Shown here: positions 55,178 through 62,729 of the stretch, one piece after another
Layout: each line of letters opens with the position of its first letter
Numbering within the stretch: the stretch's first letter is position 1
Source: RPRB01 sp035501615
Lineage (GTDB): Bacteria > Myxococcota > Myxococcia > Myxococcales > Myxococcaceae
Direction of reading: 5' to 3'
NCBI GenBank assembly: GCA_035501615.1
Contig: DATJVY010000062.1
Location: 1-64,000 of the forward strand
Length of the DNA stretch: 64,000 nt
The notes under the pieces: generated by a model
The model's input: the letters and a program-made list of their open reading frames with translations, nothing else
Database searches by the model: none
What the model was told of the DNA's origin: nothing
Position numbers and translations under genes: made by a program

Positions 55178-57274
55178 ATGATGCACCTCCGCCTCACCGC
55201 GGCCACGCTGGCCGCCGTCGTGTCGCTGGGCTGTGCCGGCCAGGGCTCCGGAGCGATGCCCGAGCTGCCCGGAGCGCCGCCGCGCAAGCCGAGCGGGGAG
55301 ATCCGCAAGGACCCCAACGCCGATCAGGCGCTGGCGCAGCTCGAGGCCACCGCCCGCAGCCAGCCGAAGCCGAAGCAGGTCGAGATGTACCTGAACTTCC
55401 GCAAGGCCTACCCGGCGACCACCGCCGGCGAGGACGCGCTCTACCGCGCCGGCGTCCTCTCCTTCGAGCTGGGCGACTACGTCAACGCCCGCAAGCAGTT
55501 CAACGAGCTGCTCTTCGAGAACCCGCTGGTCCCGCAGGCGCAGGACGCTCGCTTCAAGCTCGGGCTCTCCGCGCTGGAGCTGAAGAGCTACCGCGACGCC
55601 TACCAGACGCTGCTCCCCCTCCGTGACCGGGTTCCCCCGGAGCAGCGGGCACAGCTCGAGGACGCGCTCCGCCGCGCCGCCGAGGGCGCGCGTCTCTACG
55701 ACCAGGCGATGAAGATGGCGCTGCAGCGGGCCGAGCAGGCCGGCACGCCCGAGGAGCGAAGCGCAGCACTGGCCCACCTCGCCGACATGGTGGACGCCCA
55801 GGTGGGCAGCGACGAGGTTGCCCGCGTGCAGGCCGACCTGTCTCCCTCGCATCCGGCCTGGCCGCTGCTGACCTTCAAGCTGGCCCGCGTCTACCAGCAC
55901 ACCCGCGACATCCCGAAGCTGAAGGCCACGCTGCAGTCGCTGCTCTCCAACGCGCCGGGAAGCCCCTACACCGCCGAGGCGCAGGAGATGCTCGCTCGCG
56001 CCGACCGCGTGGGTCAGGTGCGCGGCCGGACGCTCGGCGTGCTGCTCCCGCTCACCGGCAAGTACAAGGCCTTCGGCGAGGCGGTGATGCGAGGCATCCG
56101 GCTCGGGCTGAAGGGCAGCGACATCGAGCTGGTGGTCAAGGACACGCAAGGGGACGGCACCCGCGCGGCCACCGCGGTGGAGGAGCTGGTCTTCAACGAC
56201 GGCGCGGTGGCGGCCATCGGTCCGCTCTTCATCGAGGACAGCAAGCGTGCGGCGCTGGTGGCCCAGGACCTCGGGCTTCCCCTGCTCACCCTGACCCGGA
56301 GCGAGGACGTGACCGAGATCGGCCCGTTCGTGTTCCGGAACATGCTGACCTACTCGGCGCAGACCCGCGCGCTGGTGGACTGGGCGACGGCGGTCATGGG
56401 CTACAAGTCGTTCGCGGTGCTCTACCCCAACACTCCCTACGGGGTGGAGATGACCAACGACTTCTGGGACGACGTCGTCGGCCGCGGCGGGGCGATGCGT
56501 GGAGCGGAGAGCTACACCGCCGACCAGACGACCTTCACCGCGCAGGCCAAGAAGCTGGTGGGCCGGTACTACCTGGACGATCGCCGCGACTACTTCGAGG
56601 AGGTCCAGGAGGTGACCAAGGACCTCAAGGACAGCTACCGGCGGCGCAAGGCGGTGGAGAAGCTGAGGAGCAAGCTCGACCCCATCGTGGACTTCGAGGC
56701 GCTCTTCATCCCCGACGAGTGGCAGCGGGTCGGGCTGGTGGCGCCGGCCCTGGCGGTGGAGGACATCATCACCAACACCTGCGACCCGAAGGAGATCGAG
56801 AACCTCAAGAAGACCACCGGCAAGAAGGAGATCCGCACCGTGACCTTGCTCGGGGGCAATGGCTGGAACTCGCCGAAGAACGGCGACGGCATCCCGCAGC
56901 TTGTCGAGCGAGGTGGGAAGTTCGTCCTCTGCAGCGTCTTCGTGGACGGCTTCTACGCCGACAGCAGCCGCGAGGCGACCCGGCGCTTCGTCCGTCTCTA
57001 CGGCGAGGCCTACAAGGACACGGCCCCCACGCTGCTCGATGCGGTGGGGTTCGACTCGGTCCGGATGTTCCGGGCGCTCCTCGACCGGCAGACCGCCACC
57101 CTGGACCGGACGTCGGTGCGAGACGGGCTCGCGGCGACCCGGGACTTCGAGGGCGCAACGGGCAAGACCAGCTTCAACCAGAAGCGCGAGGCGGAGAAGC
57201 CGCTGTTCTTCCTCACCATCGATCCCAAGGGCATCCGCGAGATCCAGCCCACCGAGCGCCTCAGCGGCTCCTGA
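55178..57274 (+). CDS. LpoA/LppC-like lipoprotein (penicillin-binding protein activator type)
   Basis: A 698-residue envelope lipoprotein. Signal MMHLRLTAATLAAVVSLGC. The N-terminal ~260 residues form TPR-like helices (EDALYRAGVLSFELGDYVNARKQFNELL). From RTLGVLLPLTGKYKAFGEAV (about 287) to the end is a periplasmic ligand-binding fold (type I). This two-part order is that of LpoA, which activates PBP1A in Gammaproteobacteria, but the resemblance is at fold level and an amino-acid-binding role is possible. Two ATGs (55178, 55181) are usable; AAGGAG lies about 8 bases before. It is tail to tail with yceI. Confidence 0.78.
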   Translation: MMHLRLTAATLAAVVSLGCAGQGSGAMPELPGAPPRKPSGEIRKDPNADQALAQLEATARSQPKPKQVEMYLNFRKAYPATTAGEDALYRAGVLSFELGDYVNARKQFNELLFENPLVPQAQDARFKLGLSALELKSYRDAYQTLLPLRDRVPPEQRAQLEDALRRAAEGARLYDQAMKMALQRAEQAGTPEERSAALAHLADMVDAQVGSDEVARVQADLSPSHPAWPLLTFKLARVYQHTRDIPKLKATLQSLLSNAPGSPYTAEAQEMLARADRVGQVRGRTLGVLLPLTGKYKAFGEAVMRGIRLGLKGSDIELVVKDTQGDGTRAATAVEELVFNDGAVAAIGPLFIEDSKRAALVAQDLGLPLLTLTRSEDVTEIGPFVFRNMLTYSAQTRALVDWATAVMGYKSFAVLYPNTPYGVEMTNDFWDDVVGRGGAMRGAESYTADQTTFTAQAKKLVGRYYLDDRRDYFEEVQEVTKDLKDSYRRRKAVEKLRSKLDPIVDFEALFIPDEWQRVGLVAPALAVEDIITNTCDPKEIENLKKTTGKKEIRTVTLLGGNGWNSPKNGDGIPQLVERGGKFVLCSVFVDGFYADSSREATRRFVRLYGEAYKDTAPTLLDAVGFDSVRMFRALLDRQTATLDRTSVRDGLAATRDFEGATGKTSFNQKREAEKPLFFLTIDPKGIREIQPTERLSGS

Positions 57275-57295
57275 GCGGGCCCGCGCGTCGAGGCG

Positions 57296-57805
57296 TCAGG
57301 CGTCCTCGCGCGCCGCGACGAGCCGGGCCCGGACCTGCACCTCCGGCTCCATCCGGAACATCAGGAAGGAGGGTGGCGGAAGCCCGAAGTCCCGCATGTC
57401 GATCGCCCGACCGCCCTCCAGGACCAGGGTGCGAGGCTCCGGCTGCCGGAGCCTCACCTCGACGTCGAGCGTGCGGGTCACGCCGTGGAAGGTGAGCGTA
57501 CCGGTGAGGTGAAGCGTGTCGGGCTCCCGTCCGGTGGAGGCCTCGACGAGCTCCGCGCGAATCCAGGCGTGGAGGCGGCCGTCGATCCGGCGCTGCAGCT
57601 CCCCGTCGACCAGCCGGTTCCCGGACCTCAGCCGGGACGTCTCGAGCTCGACCTGCGTCGGCCGGGCGAGCATGGGCCGATCGCCGTCGAGCTCCACACC
57701 GACCACGCCCGAGAGGCCGGTGGTGTGAACCCGCACCGGATGGAGGCTGGAGCGGGCCTCGGCCCACAGCTCCGATTGCTCCGGGACGAGGCGGAAGCGG
57801 GCCAT
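57296..57805 (-). CDS. YceI-family lipid-binding-like protein
   Basis: A 169-residue single-domain YceI protein, a lipocalin-like beta-barrel that binds isoprenoid chains. VELETSRLRSGNRL and TGTLTFHGVTRTLDVEV (about 100-117) are the family signatures. There is no signal peptide, so it would be cytoplasmic unless exported otherwise. It follows hypB by 65 bases on the same strand and is probably in the hypA-hypB operon; an isoprenoid-binding protein beside hydrogenase maturation genes is unexpected. Convergent with the LpoA-like gene. Confidence 0.83.
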   Translation of the reverse strand: MARFRLVPEQSELWAEARSSLHPVRVHTTGLSGVVGVELDGDRPMLARPTQVELETSRLRSGNRLVDGELQRRIDGRLHAWIRAELVEASTGREPDTLHLTGTLTFHGVTRTLDVEVRLRQPEPRTLVLEGGRAIDMRDFGLPPPSFLMFRMEPEVQVRARLVAAREDA

Positions 57806-57870
57806 CCGGCCCCGGAGAATAGGCTCGGAGGTGTCCGCGGGCACGGGCTCGGGACGGGGGGCCCGGCCGT

Positions 57871-58746
57871 TCAGCGGTCCGCGCGGGCGCTCACGTCCCG
57901 CGCCGTGAGCCACCGGTACCACCCCTCCAGCCCCTCGCCGGTGGTGGCAGAGACACTCAGGACGTTGGCCGAGGGGTTCACCAGGCGGACGTGGGCGATG
58001 AACCGGTCGACGTCGAAGTGGAGGTGCGGAAGCAGGTCCACCTTGTTGAGCAGGATGACGTCTGCGGCCCGGAACATGTGCGGGTACTTGAGGGGCTTGT
58101 CCTCGCCCTCGGTCGTCGAGGCGAGGACCGCGCGGGCCCCCTCGCCGAGGTCGAACAGAGCGGGACAGACCAGGTTCCCTACGTTCTCCACGAAGAGCAG
58201 CGAGCCGATGGCGGGGGTGAGCTCCAGGAGGGCATGGCGGAGCATCTCGGCGTCCAGGTGGCACCCGGTGCCGGTGTTGATCTGGACCACCCGGGCGCCG
58301 GTGGAGCGGATGCGTTCCGCGTCGAGTCGGGTCTCCTGATCGCCCTCGATGACGGCGATCGCGACCGACTTGCCCAGGTCGCGCACGGTGCGCTCGAGGA
58401 GGGTGGTCTTCCCCGAGCCGGGAGAGCTCATGAGGTTCACCGCGAAGACGTTCCGGCCCTGGAGCCAGCCGCGGTTGCGCTCGGCGATGAGCCGGTTCTT
58501 TCCGAGGATCTCCTGCTCCAGCTGCACGGTCCGGGCGTGGGTCGATGGAGGCGCCTCGTCATGGGTGTGTCCGTGCGCCTCGCCGTGCTCGTGCGCGTGG
58601 CCGTGGGGCGCGTGGACGTGTCCGTGCGCCTCGCCGTGGGCGTGGTCGTGCGCGTGGCCGTGCTCGTGCGGGTGGCCGTGGTCATGCAGGAGGAGCAGGG
58701 TCGATGCTTCTCCCGGGGATCCGGAGCAGCCGCAGGTCGCACACAT
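57871..58746 (-). CDS. hypB: Hydrogenase nickel-insertion GTPase HypB, His-rich
   Basis: A 291-residue GTPase that supplies Ni to the hydrogenase large subunit with HypA. The N-terminal metal site is CATCGC (C2, C5, C7). Residues 21-70 contain 20 His among 50 residues, a nickel store; the DNA there (about 58540-58690) is correspondingly repetitive. The P-loop is SPGSGKTTL (108-116); G-domain motifs (VENVGN, NKVDLLP) follow. GGAGGTGACGTG precedes the ATG, and the start overlaps the hypA stop (TGATG). Its length is normal with the His extension. Confidence 0.94.
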   Translation of the reverse strand: MCATCGCSGSPGEASTLLLLHDHGHPHEHGHAHDHAHGEAHGHVHAPHGHAHEHGEAHGHTHDEAPPSTHARTVQLEQEILGKNRLIAERNRGWLQGRNVFAVNLMSSPGSGKTTLLERTVRDLGKSVAIAVIEGDQETRLDAERIRSTGARVVQINTGTGCHLDAEMLRHALLELTPAIGSLLFVENVGNLVCPALFDLGEGARAVLASTTEGEDKPLKYPHMFRAADVILLNKVDLLPHLHFDVDRFIAHVRLVNPSANVLSVSATTGEGLEGWYRWLTARDVSARADR

Positions 58747-59075
58747 CACGTCACCTCCACCGATCGGATCCGCAGCTCTCGGCCCCGGAGAACTTCGAGG
58801 AAGGGATTGCCGCACGCGCAGCGGCCGACCAGCTCCGCCATGGCCATCTCGCGCCTGCAGCTCCCGCATCGGCCCAGGCCCGGCACGTCGACGACATCCA
58901 GCCGGGCGCCCTCCAGCCGGGTACCCCGGGCGCAGGCGTCGAAGCAGAAGCGCACCGAGTCGGAGACCACGCCGGAGAGCGCGCCGATCTCGATGGTCAC
59001 CGCGAGCACCTTCCCCTCGGGGACGGCCTCGCACACCGATTCCACGATGCCCTGGGAGATGGCCAGCTCGTGCAT
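58746..59075 (-). CDS. hypA: Hydrogenase nickel metallochaperone HypA
   Basis: A 109-residue Ni/Zn protein with the invariant N-terminus MHELAIS (His2 binds Ni). The zinc site is CGSC followed by CAC (C-x-C spacing, as in some other HypA with a CPCG form). The end RGRELRIRSVEV is typical. ATG 59075 is chosen by the invariant start; a longer frame to 59102 is not family-like. No ribosome site is visible. A sigma-54-like element lies 19-34 bases upstream. hypCDEF are absent from the window. Confidence 0.92.
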   Translation of the reverse strand: MHELAISQGIVESVCEAVPEGKVLAVTIEIGALSGVVSDSVRFCFDACARGTRLEGARLDVVDVPGLGRCGSCRREMAMAELVGRCACGNPFLEVLRGRELRIRSVEVT

Positions 59076-59093
59076 GCAGTTCGAGCGGGCACG

Positions 59094-59109
59094 TGCATCC
59101 ACCGCGCCA
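59094..59109 (-). promoter_or_regulatory. Candidate sigma-54 (-24/-12) promoter for hypA-hypB-yceI
   Basis: On the minus strand the sequence TGGCGCG-GTGG-ATGC agrees with the sigma-54 consensus TGGCACG-N4-TTGC at 9 of 11 fixed positions, and the essential GG and GC are ten bases apart as required. It would start transcription about 8 bases before the hypA ATG. The E. coli hyp operon has a sigma-54 promoter, so this is plausible; in GC-rich DNA chance matches are common, hence modest confidence. Confidence 0.3.
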
Positions 59110-59334
59110 GGGATTCTCCGCGGGAACGGCCCTCCCTCCGCGCAGGAATTGCGTGATCGGGGCGCTGACGGTCGGTTCGGGGCGCAGGCCGATCAGAGCG
59201 GCGAGAACCAGTCGTGGCGCTTCCGGCGGACGATCGGGCCCTCGGGGCATCGCGTCCTCCAGGGCTGGAGCAGGTGGTGATCGCAATGCGCGCCGGTGCC
59301 GGGCGTCTCTGCTCCTGGTAGCGTCGGCCCCCCG

Positions 59335-59967
59335 ATGGCTCCTCCGAAGCGCCGCAAGACAACGGTTCGTCGCAAGCCCGCTCCGCCCAGGCGGCGCGCA
59401 GCCCCGAGGTCGAAGGAGTCCGGGACGACGCTTCCGGTGGACGTCCAGCCCGGCGCGGTCGACGAAGCGCTGCGGAAGGTGACCGACACGCTCCGGCAGT
59501 GGGCCAACGCCGGGCGCTACACCAAGGTGCGATTCAAGTTCCGCGGCAAGCCCCTCCTCCCCGATCTGCCGCTGGCCGCGGTGGTCGCAGCGGAGGGGCT
59601 GACCTTCTACTGGACGGGCATCCTCCGGGCGCTGCTGGTCAACGTCGCCGGGCGGAGCGTGCTCGACGTCGAGCTGGTCAACGACTCCGAGGGCCACCTG
59701 CAGAAGGGCAAGGAGGAGCTGCTCTCCGGCGAGGTCGATCGTGCGATCGCCGAGTTCCGCACCGCGCTGGCCAAGCAGCACGACAACCCCCGCGCGCACC
59801 TCAACCTGGGAATCGCGCTCAAGCTCAAGGGCGACCGGGCGGGCGCCCGGAGCTCGCTGGAGAAGGCACGGAAGCTCGACCCCGACGGGCCGGTGGCGAG
59901 GGAGGCAGACCGCCTGCTCCAGGGCCTGGAAGGCAGCGCCGAAATGGGGAGCCCGGGTCCGGCGTAG
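59335..59967 (+). CDS. TPR-repeat protein with basic N-terminus
   Basis: A 210-residue cytoplasmic protein. Residues 3-32 are strongly basic and Pro/Arg-rich (KRRKTTVRRKPAPPRRR), then a small globular part with a hydrophobic strand pair (FRGKPLLPDLPLAAVVAAEGLTFYW). TPR repeats follow: LQKGKEELLSGEVDRAIAEF, then ALAKQHDNPRAHLNLGIALKLKGD. DUF4388-like association is not seen. It has no identified partner. The next gene starts 9 bases after its stop on the same strand. Confidence 0.78.
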   Translation: MAPPKRRKTTVRRKPAPPRRRAAPRSKESGTTLPVDVQPGAVDEALRKVTDTLRQWANAGRYTKVRFKFRGKPLLPDLPLAAVVAAEGLTFYWTGILRALLVNVAGRSVLDVELVNDSEGHLQKGKEELLSGEVDRAIAEFRTALAKQHDNPRAHLNLGIALKLKGDRAGARSSLEKARKLDPDGPVAREADRLLQGLEGSAEMGSPGPA

Positions 59968-59975
59968 ATCCGGAC

Positions 59976-60347
59976 GTGGATCTCCTCCTGAACATCCTGT
60001 GGGTCATCCTCGGCGGCGGCTGGCTGATCTGCCTCGAGTACCTCGCGGCCGGCGTCGTGCTCTGCCTCACCGTGGTCGGCATCCCCTTCGGGCTGCAGTG
60101 CTTCAAGCTGGCGAAGCTGGGCCTGGTTCCATTCGGTCACGCCTTCGACGACGCGCCCGGCGCGGGCGTGGGCAGCTTCGCGCTGAACGTGCTCTGGCTG
60201 GTGGTCGCCGGGATCTGGATCTTCCTCAGCCACCTGGTGCTCGGGGTGGGGCTGGCGCTGACCATCATCGGCATCCCCTTCGCGTTCCAGCACCTCAAGT
60301 TCGGCATGCTCGCGCTGGCGCCCTTCGGGAAGCAGCTCCAGCGGTAG
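59976..60347 (+). CDS. YccF-domain inner-membrane protein
   Basis: A 123-residue protein with two YccF (DUF307) repeats, each a pair of membrane spans: LLLNILWVILGGGWLICLEYL with VVGIPFGLQCFKLAKLGLVPFG, and FALNVLWLVVAGIWIFLSHL with IIGIPFAFQHLKFGMLALAPFG. The internal duplication is obvious. Function is unknown. It starts with GTG at 59976, 9 bases after the TPR gene, so they are probably co-transcribed. Confidence 0.85.
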   Translation: MDLLLNILWVILGGGWLICLEYLAAGVVLCLTVVGIPFGLQCFKLAKLGLVPFGHAFDDAPGAGVGSFALNVLWLVVAGIWIFLSHLVLGVGLALTIIGIPFAFQHLKFGMLALAPFGKQLQR

Positions 60348-60357
60348 CGCCGCGCGC

Positions 60358-60744
60358 TCAGCGACAGGCGCGCCAGGTTCCGAACGCCATCACCAGCGTC
60401 GCGATGACGCCTCCTGCCGGGGCGTGGAGGGCAAGGGCCCAGGCCAGCGTGTACACCGTCGCGTACCCGACCGCGCCGAGGAGGATGCCCGAGGCCAGCG
60501 TCGCGGTCCTTCTGCGGAGCAACGCCCTGGCGACGACGACGGAGCCGCCGGCGATGAACGCCAGGTCCGGCACGATGAACGCGGCGAACGCCGGATCCAG
60601 CCCGCCGTAGGGGAAGAACCAGCCCCGCACCGTGCGAGAGGCGAAGACCCCGGCCCACCACAGCACCAGCACCGCTGCCTGCGCGAGGAGGTAGCCGGCC
60701 GCGACGCGACGCGACTCCGCTCGGGACTCCGGGACGGTGGTCAC
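60358..60744 (-). CDS. Small four-span membrane protein
   Basis: A 128-residue hydrophobic protein with about four membrane helices (YLLAQAAVLVLWWAGVF, AAFIVPDLAFIAGGSVVVA, ATLASGILLGAVGYATVYTLAW, GGVIATLVMAFG). The start is GTG at 60744. No recognised family. It sits between two other genes on the same strand as the peroxiredoxin gene, 21 bases downstream of its stop, and may share its transcript. Function unknown. Confidence 0.65.
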   Translation of the reverse strand: MTTVPESRAESRRVAAGYLLAQAAVLVLWWAGVFASRTVRGWFFPYGGLDPAFAAFIVPDLAFIAGGSVVVARALLRRRTATLASGILLGAVGYATVYTLAWALALHAPAGGVIATLVMAFGTWRACR

Positions 60745-60765
60745 GGGACGACTGTAGCGCCGCAG

Positions 60766-61332
60766 TCAGCCGGGCAGCGAGGCGAGCACCTCGGAGGCGT
60801 GCCGGTCGGGCGGAAACACCGGGTACCAGACCCGCTCGATGCGCCCGTCTCGCTGGAGCCAGGTCAGCCGCGCCAGGAGCACATACCCGCCGATGGTCAA
60901 GGTCGGTAGCCGGAGCGCGTCGGTGAGCACACGGCCGGCGTCGCTCAGCACCGGGAAGGGCAGGTGGAGCCGCTCGGCCAGCTCGCGCTGGTAGTCGGGT
61001 TCCTGGGTGCTCAGGCCGAAGATGCGGACGCCGTGCTTGCCGAAGTCGGCCGCGAGGTCCCGGAAGCCGCACGTCTCGGGGGTGCAGCCGCGGGCTCCCG
61101 GCACCAGGTCCCAGTCGGGGGTCAGCGGCGGCTGGCCGGGTGTGCCCGTGCGGGGATAGGCGAAGACGACGGCGCGTCCCCGGATCGCGGCGAGGTCGAT
61201 CCGCTCGCCGGTCGTGGCCTGGAGGGCGAGCGGTGGGACCTGGGCGCCGGGGAGATGCCGGGCGCGACGGTCGTCCACCGGGCGGGGAAGATCCGGGGGA
61301 AGGGTGTAGATGTCCTGGCCGTAGACCGCCAC
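60766..61332 (-). CDS. Bcp/PrxQ-type peroxiredoxin
   Basis: A thiol peroxidase of about 188 residues. The peroxidatic and resolving Cys are C83 and C88 in GARGCTPETCGF, spaced five apart like the GCTxxxC of BCP/PrxQ. VVFAYPRTGTPGQ precedes it. The fold reduces hydrogen and lipid peroxides. The start is uncertain: GTG 61332 (chosen, gives VAVYGQDIY) or GTG 61371. The gene is divergent from the DUF4185 lipoprotein. Confidence 0.8.
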   Translation of the reverse strand: MAVYGQDIYTLPPDLPRPVDDRRARHLPGAQVPPLALQATTGERIDLAAIRGRAVVFAYPRTGTPGQPPLTPDWDLVPGARGCTPETCGFRDLAADFGKHGVRIFGLSTQEPDYQRELAERLHLPFPVLSDAGRVLTDALRLPTLTIGGYVLLARLTWLQRDGRIERVWYPVFPPDRHASEVLASLPG

Positions 61333-61428
61333 GGGTGCGGTGTACTCCGAGGGCCGCGTCCCGGCCAGCACAGTCCCATGCAACCGGTCTCGGGAGATTT
61401 CGGTGCTCGCCGGGTGTTCCCCGGGGCC

Positions 61429-62490
61429 ATGCGTCGCGCGGTCAGCTGGATCCTCCTGCTCGGCTTCGCGGCGTGCGGTCTGCCCGAGGCTCCGGTGGAT
61501 GCCTCGCTCTGGCCGGAGGCCGACCCCCTGTTCCACGCCGACCCGGACTGGATCGGCGGCGACGGGGCCTACTCGGTGGACCTCGGGCTGAGTCGGCTCC
61601 TCTGGCTGTTCGGCGACTCTTTCATCGCCCACACACCGGCCCGGGTACGGAGCGAAGCATGGTTCGTCCGGAACAGCCTCGCCCTCCAGACCGGACTCGA
61701 CCCGAGCGTGGCGTCGATGCGCTTCGTGGTTCCGGTCGACGGCCAGGGCGTCGCGCGGTCGTTCCTCCCCGAGCAGGGAGCGCAGTGGTTCTGGCCCAGC
61801 CACGGCATCCGGCTGGGCGATGCACTGGTGCTCTTCTACGAGCGCGTGCAATCGCCTCCCGGCGATCCCACCGGGTTCGAGAGCGCTGGATGGACCGCCC
61901 GCCTCGTCACCGCGCCGGACGACGACCCGCTGCAGTGGGTGCTCCAGCCGGTCCAGGAGCCGGCGAACGGCTGGGGGGTCCAGCTCGGCGGGGCGGTGGT
62001 CTCCGAGGGCGAGGTGGTCTTCGTCTACGGCATCCGCGGAAACCCGCACCAGATCTTCGTCGCGCAACTCCAGGCATCGGACGTGGCAGCGGGAGACCTG
62101 TCGCGACCGGCCTGGTGGCAGGGCCAGCGGTACGAGGTCGGCGCCGAGCCGGTGACGATCATCGCCGACGGGGCACCCGAGTTCTCGGTGCACCACGACG
62201 CGCAGCGGAACGCGTGGGTGATGATCGAGAGCCACGGATATGGCGACTCGACCATCGTCCTCCGGACGGCTCCGGCGCCGGAGGGTCCCTGGACAGGCCC
62301 CGAGGAGGTCTTCCATCCACCGGAGTCGGATGCGCCGGAGGCGTTCGTCTACGCGGCCAAGGGGCACCCCGGGCTCTCCGGTGCGGACATGGTGGTGACC
62401 TACGTCCCGAGCTCCTTCGACCCGGTCCCGCCCGCGGACGAGGCTCGCCTGGGCTACCCGCGGTTCGTCCGGGTGAGCTGGAAGCCCTGA
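61429..62490 (+). CDS. DUF4185-like beta-propeller lipoprotein
   Basis: A 353-residue exported protein. Signal MRRAVSWILLLGFAAC with Cys16. DPDWIGGDGAYSVDLG and LLWLFGDSFIA (about 35-65) match DUF4185-type domains, related in layout to five-bladed beta-propeller sugar-binding or glycoside hydrolase proteins. The rest alternates strands such as WVLQPVQEPANGWGVQ and VVFVYGIRGNP. No catalytic acids can be assigned. Single gene, 239 bases before gyrA. Confidence 0.72.
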   Translation: MRRAVSWILLLGFAACGLPEAPVDASLWPEADPLFHADPDWIGGDGAYSVDLGLSRLLWLFGDSFIAHTPARVRSEAWFVRNSLALQTGLDPSVASMRFVVPVDGQGVARSFLPEQGAQWFWPSHGIRLGDALVLFYERVQSPPGDPTGFESAGWTARLVTAPDDDPLQWVLQPVQEPANGWGVQLGGAVVSEGEVVFVYGIRGNPHQIFVAQLQASDVAAGDLSRPAWWQGQRYEVGAEPVTIIADGAPEFSVHHDAQRNAWVMIESHGYGDSTIVLRTAPAPEGPWTGPEEVFHPPESDAPEAFVYAAKGHPGLSGADMVVTYVPSSFDPVPPADEARLGYPRFVRVSWKP

Positions 62491-62645
62491 AGCCGATGCT
62501 GTGTCCAGCTGATGCTCGAGGACGATCCAGCCCCCCCGGACTCCGCCGCCGCCCCTCGTCGAGGCCGTCCGGACCGAGCGAGCAGGCGTCCAGGAGGACC
62601 GCAAGAATCGGCTCCTGCGGGCCGTCCGGCGGCGCGGCCTCCCCC

Positions 62646-62666
62646 ACGAGGTGCCAGACACCTCGT
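62646..62666. repeat. REP-like palindrome (third copy of the family)
   Basis: The arms ACGAGGTG and ACACCTCGT form an inverted repeat with one mismatch, identical to the palindrome at 6782-6802 except T to C at one arm position. It is followed by TTAC, as is the first copy. It lies in the 239-base gap before gyrA, between the DUF4185 stop and the gyrA start. It could act as a transcript boundary or a REP element. Confidence 0.55.
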
Positions 62667-62729
62667 TACACGCTCGAAGAGCCGATTGACCTAGAGGTTC
62701 CGGGCAGTTAGGTAGGTGGAAGCCCCCTC

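Noticed and set aside
58746..59075. CxC instead of CxxC in the HypA zinc site as a defect
   Set aside because: The C-x-C-G form occurs in other HypA proteins and is a known variant, so it is not unusual.
62512..62694. Short open frame in the gap before gyrA
   Set aside because: Arg/Pro-rich composition like noncoding GC-rich DNA, no ribosome site, and it runs through the REP-like palindrome.
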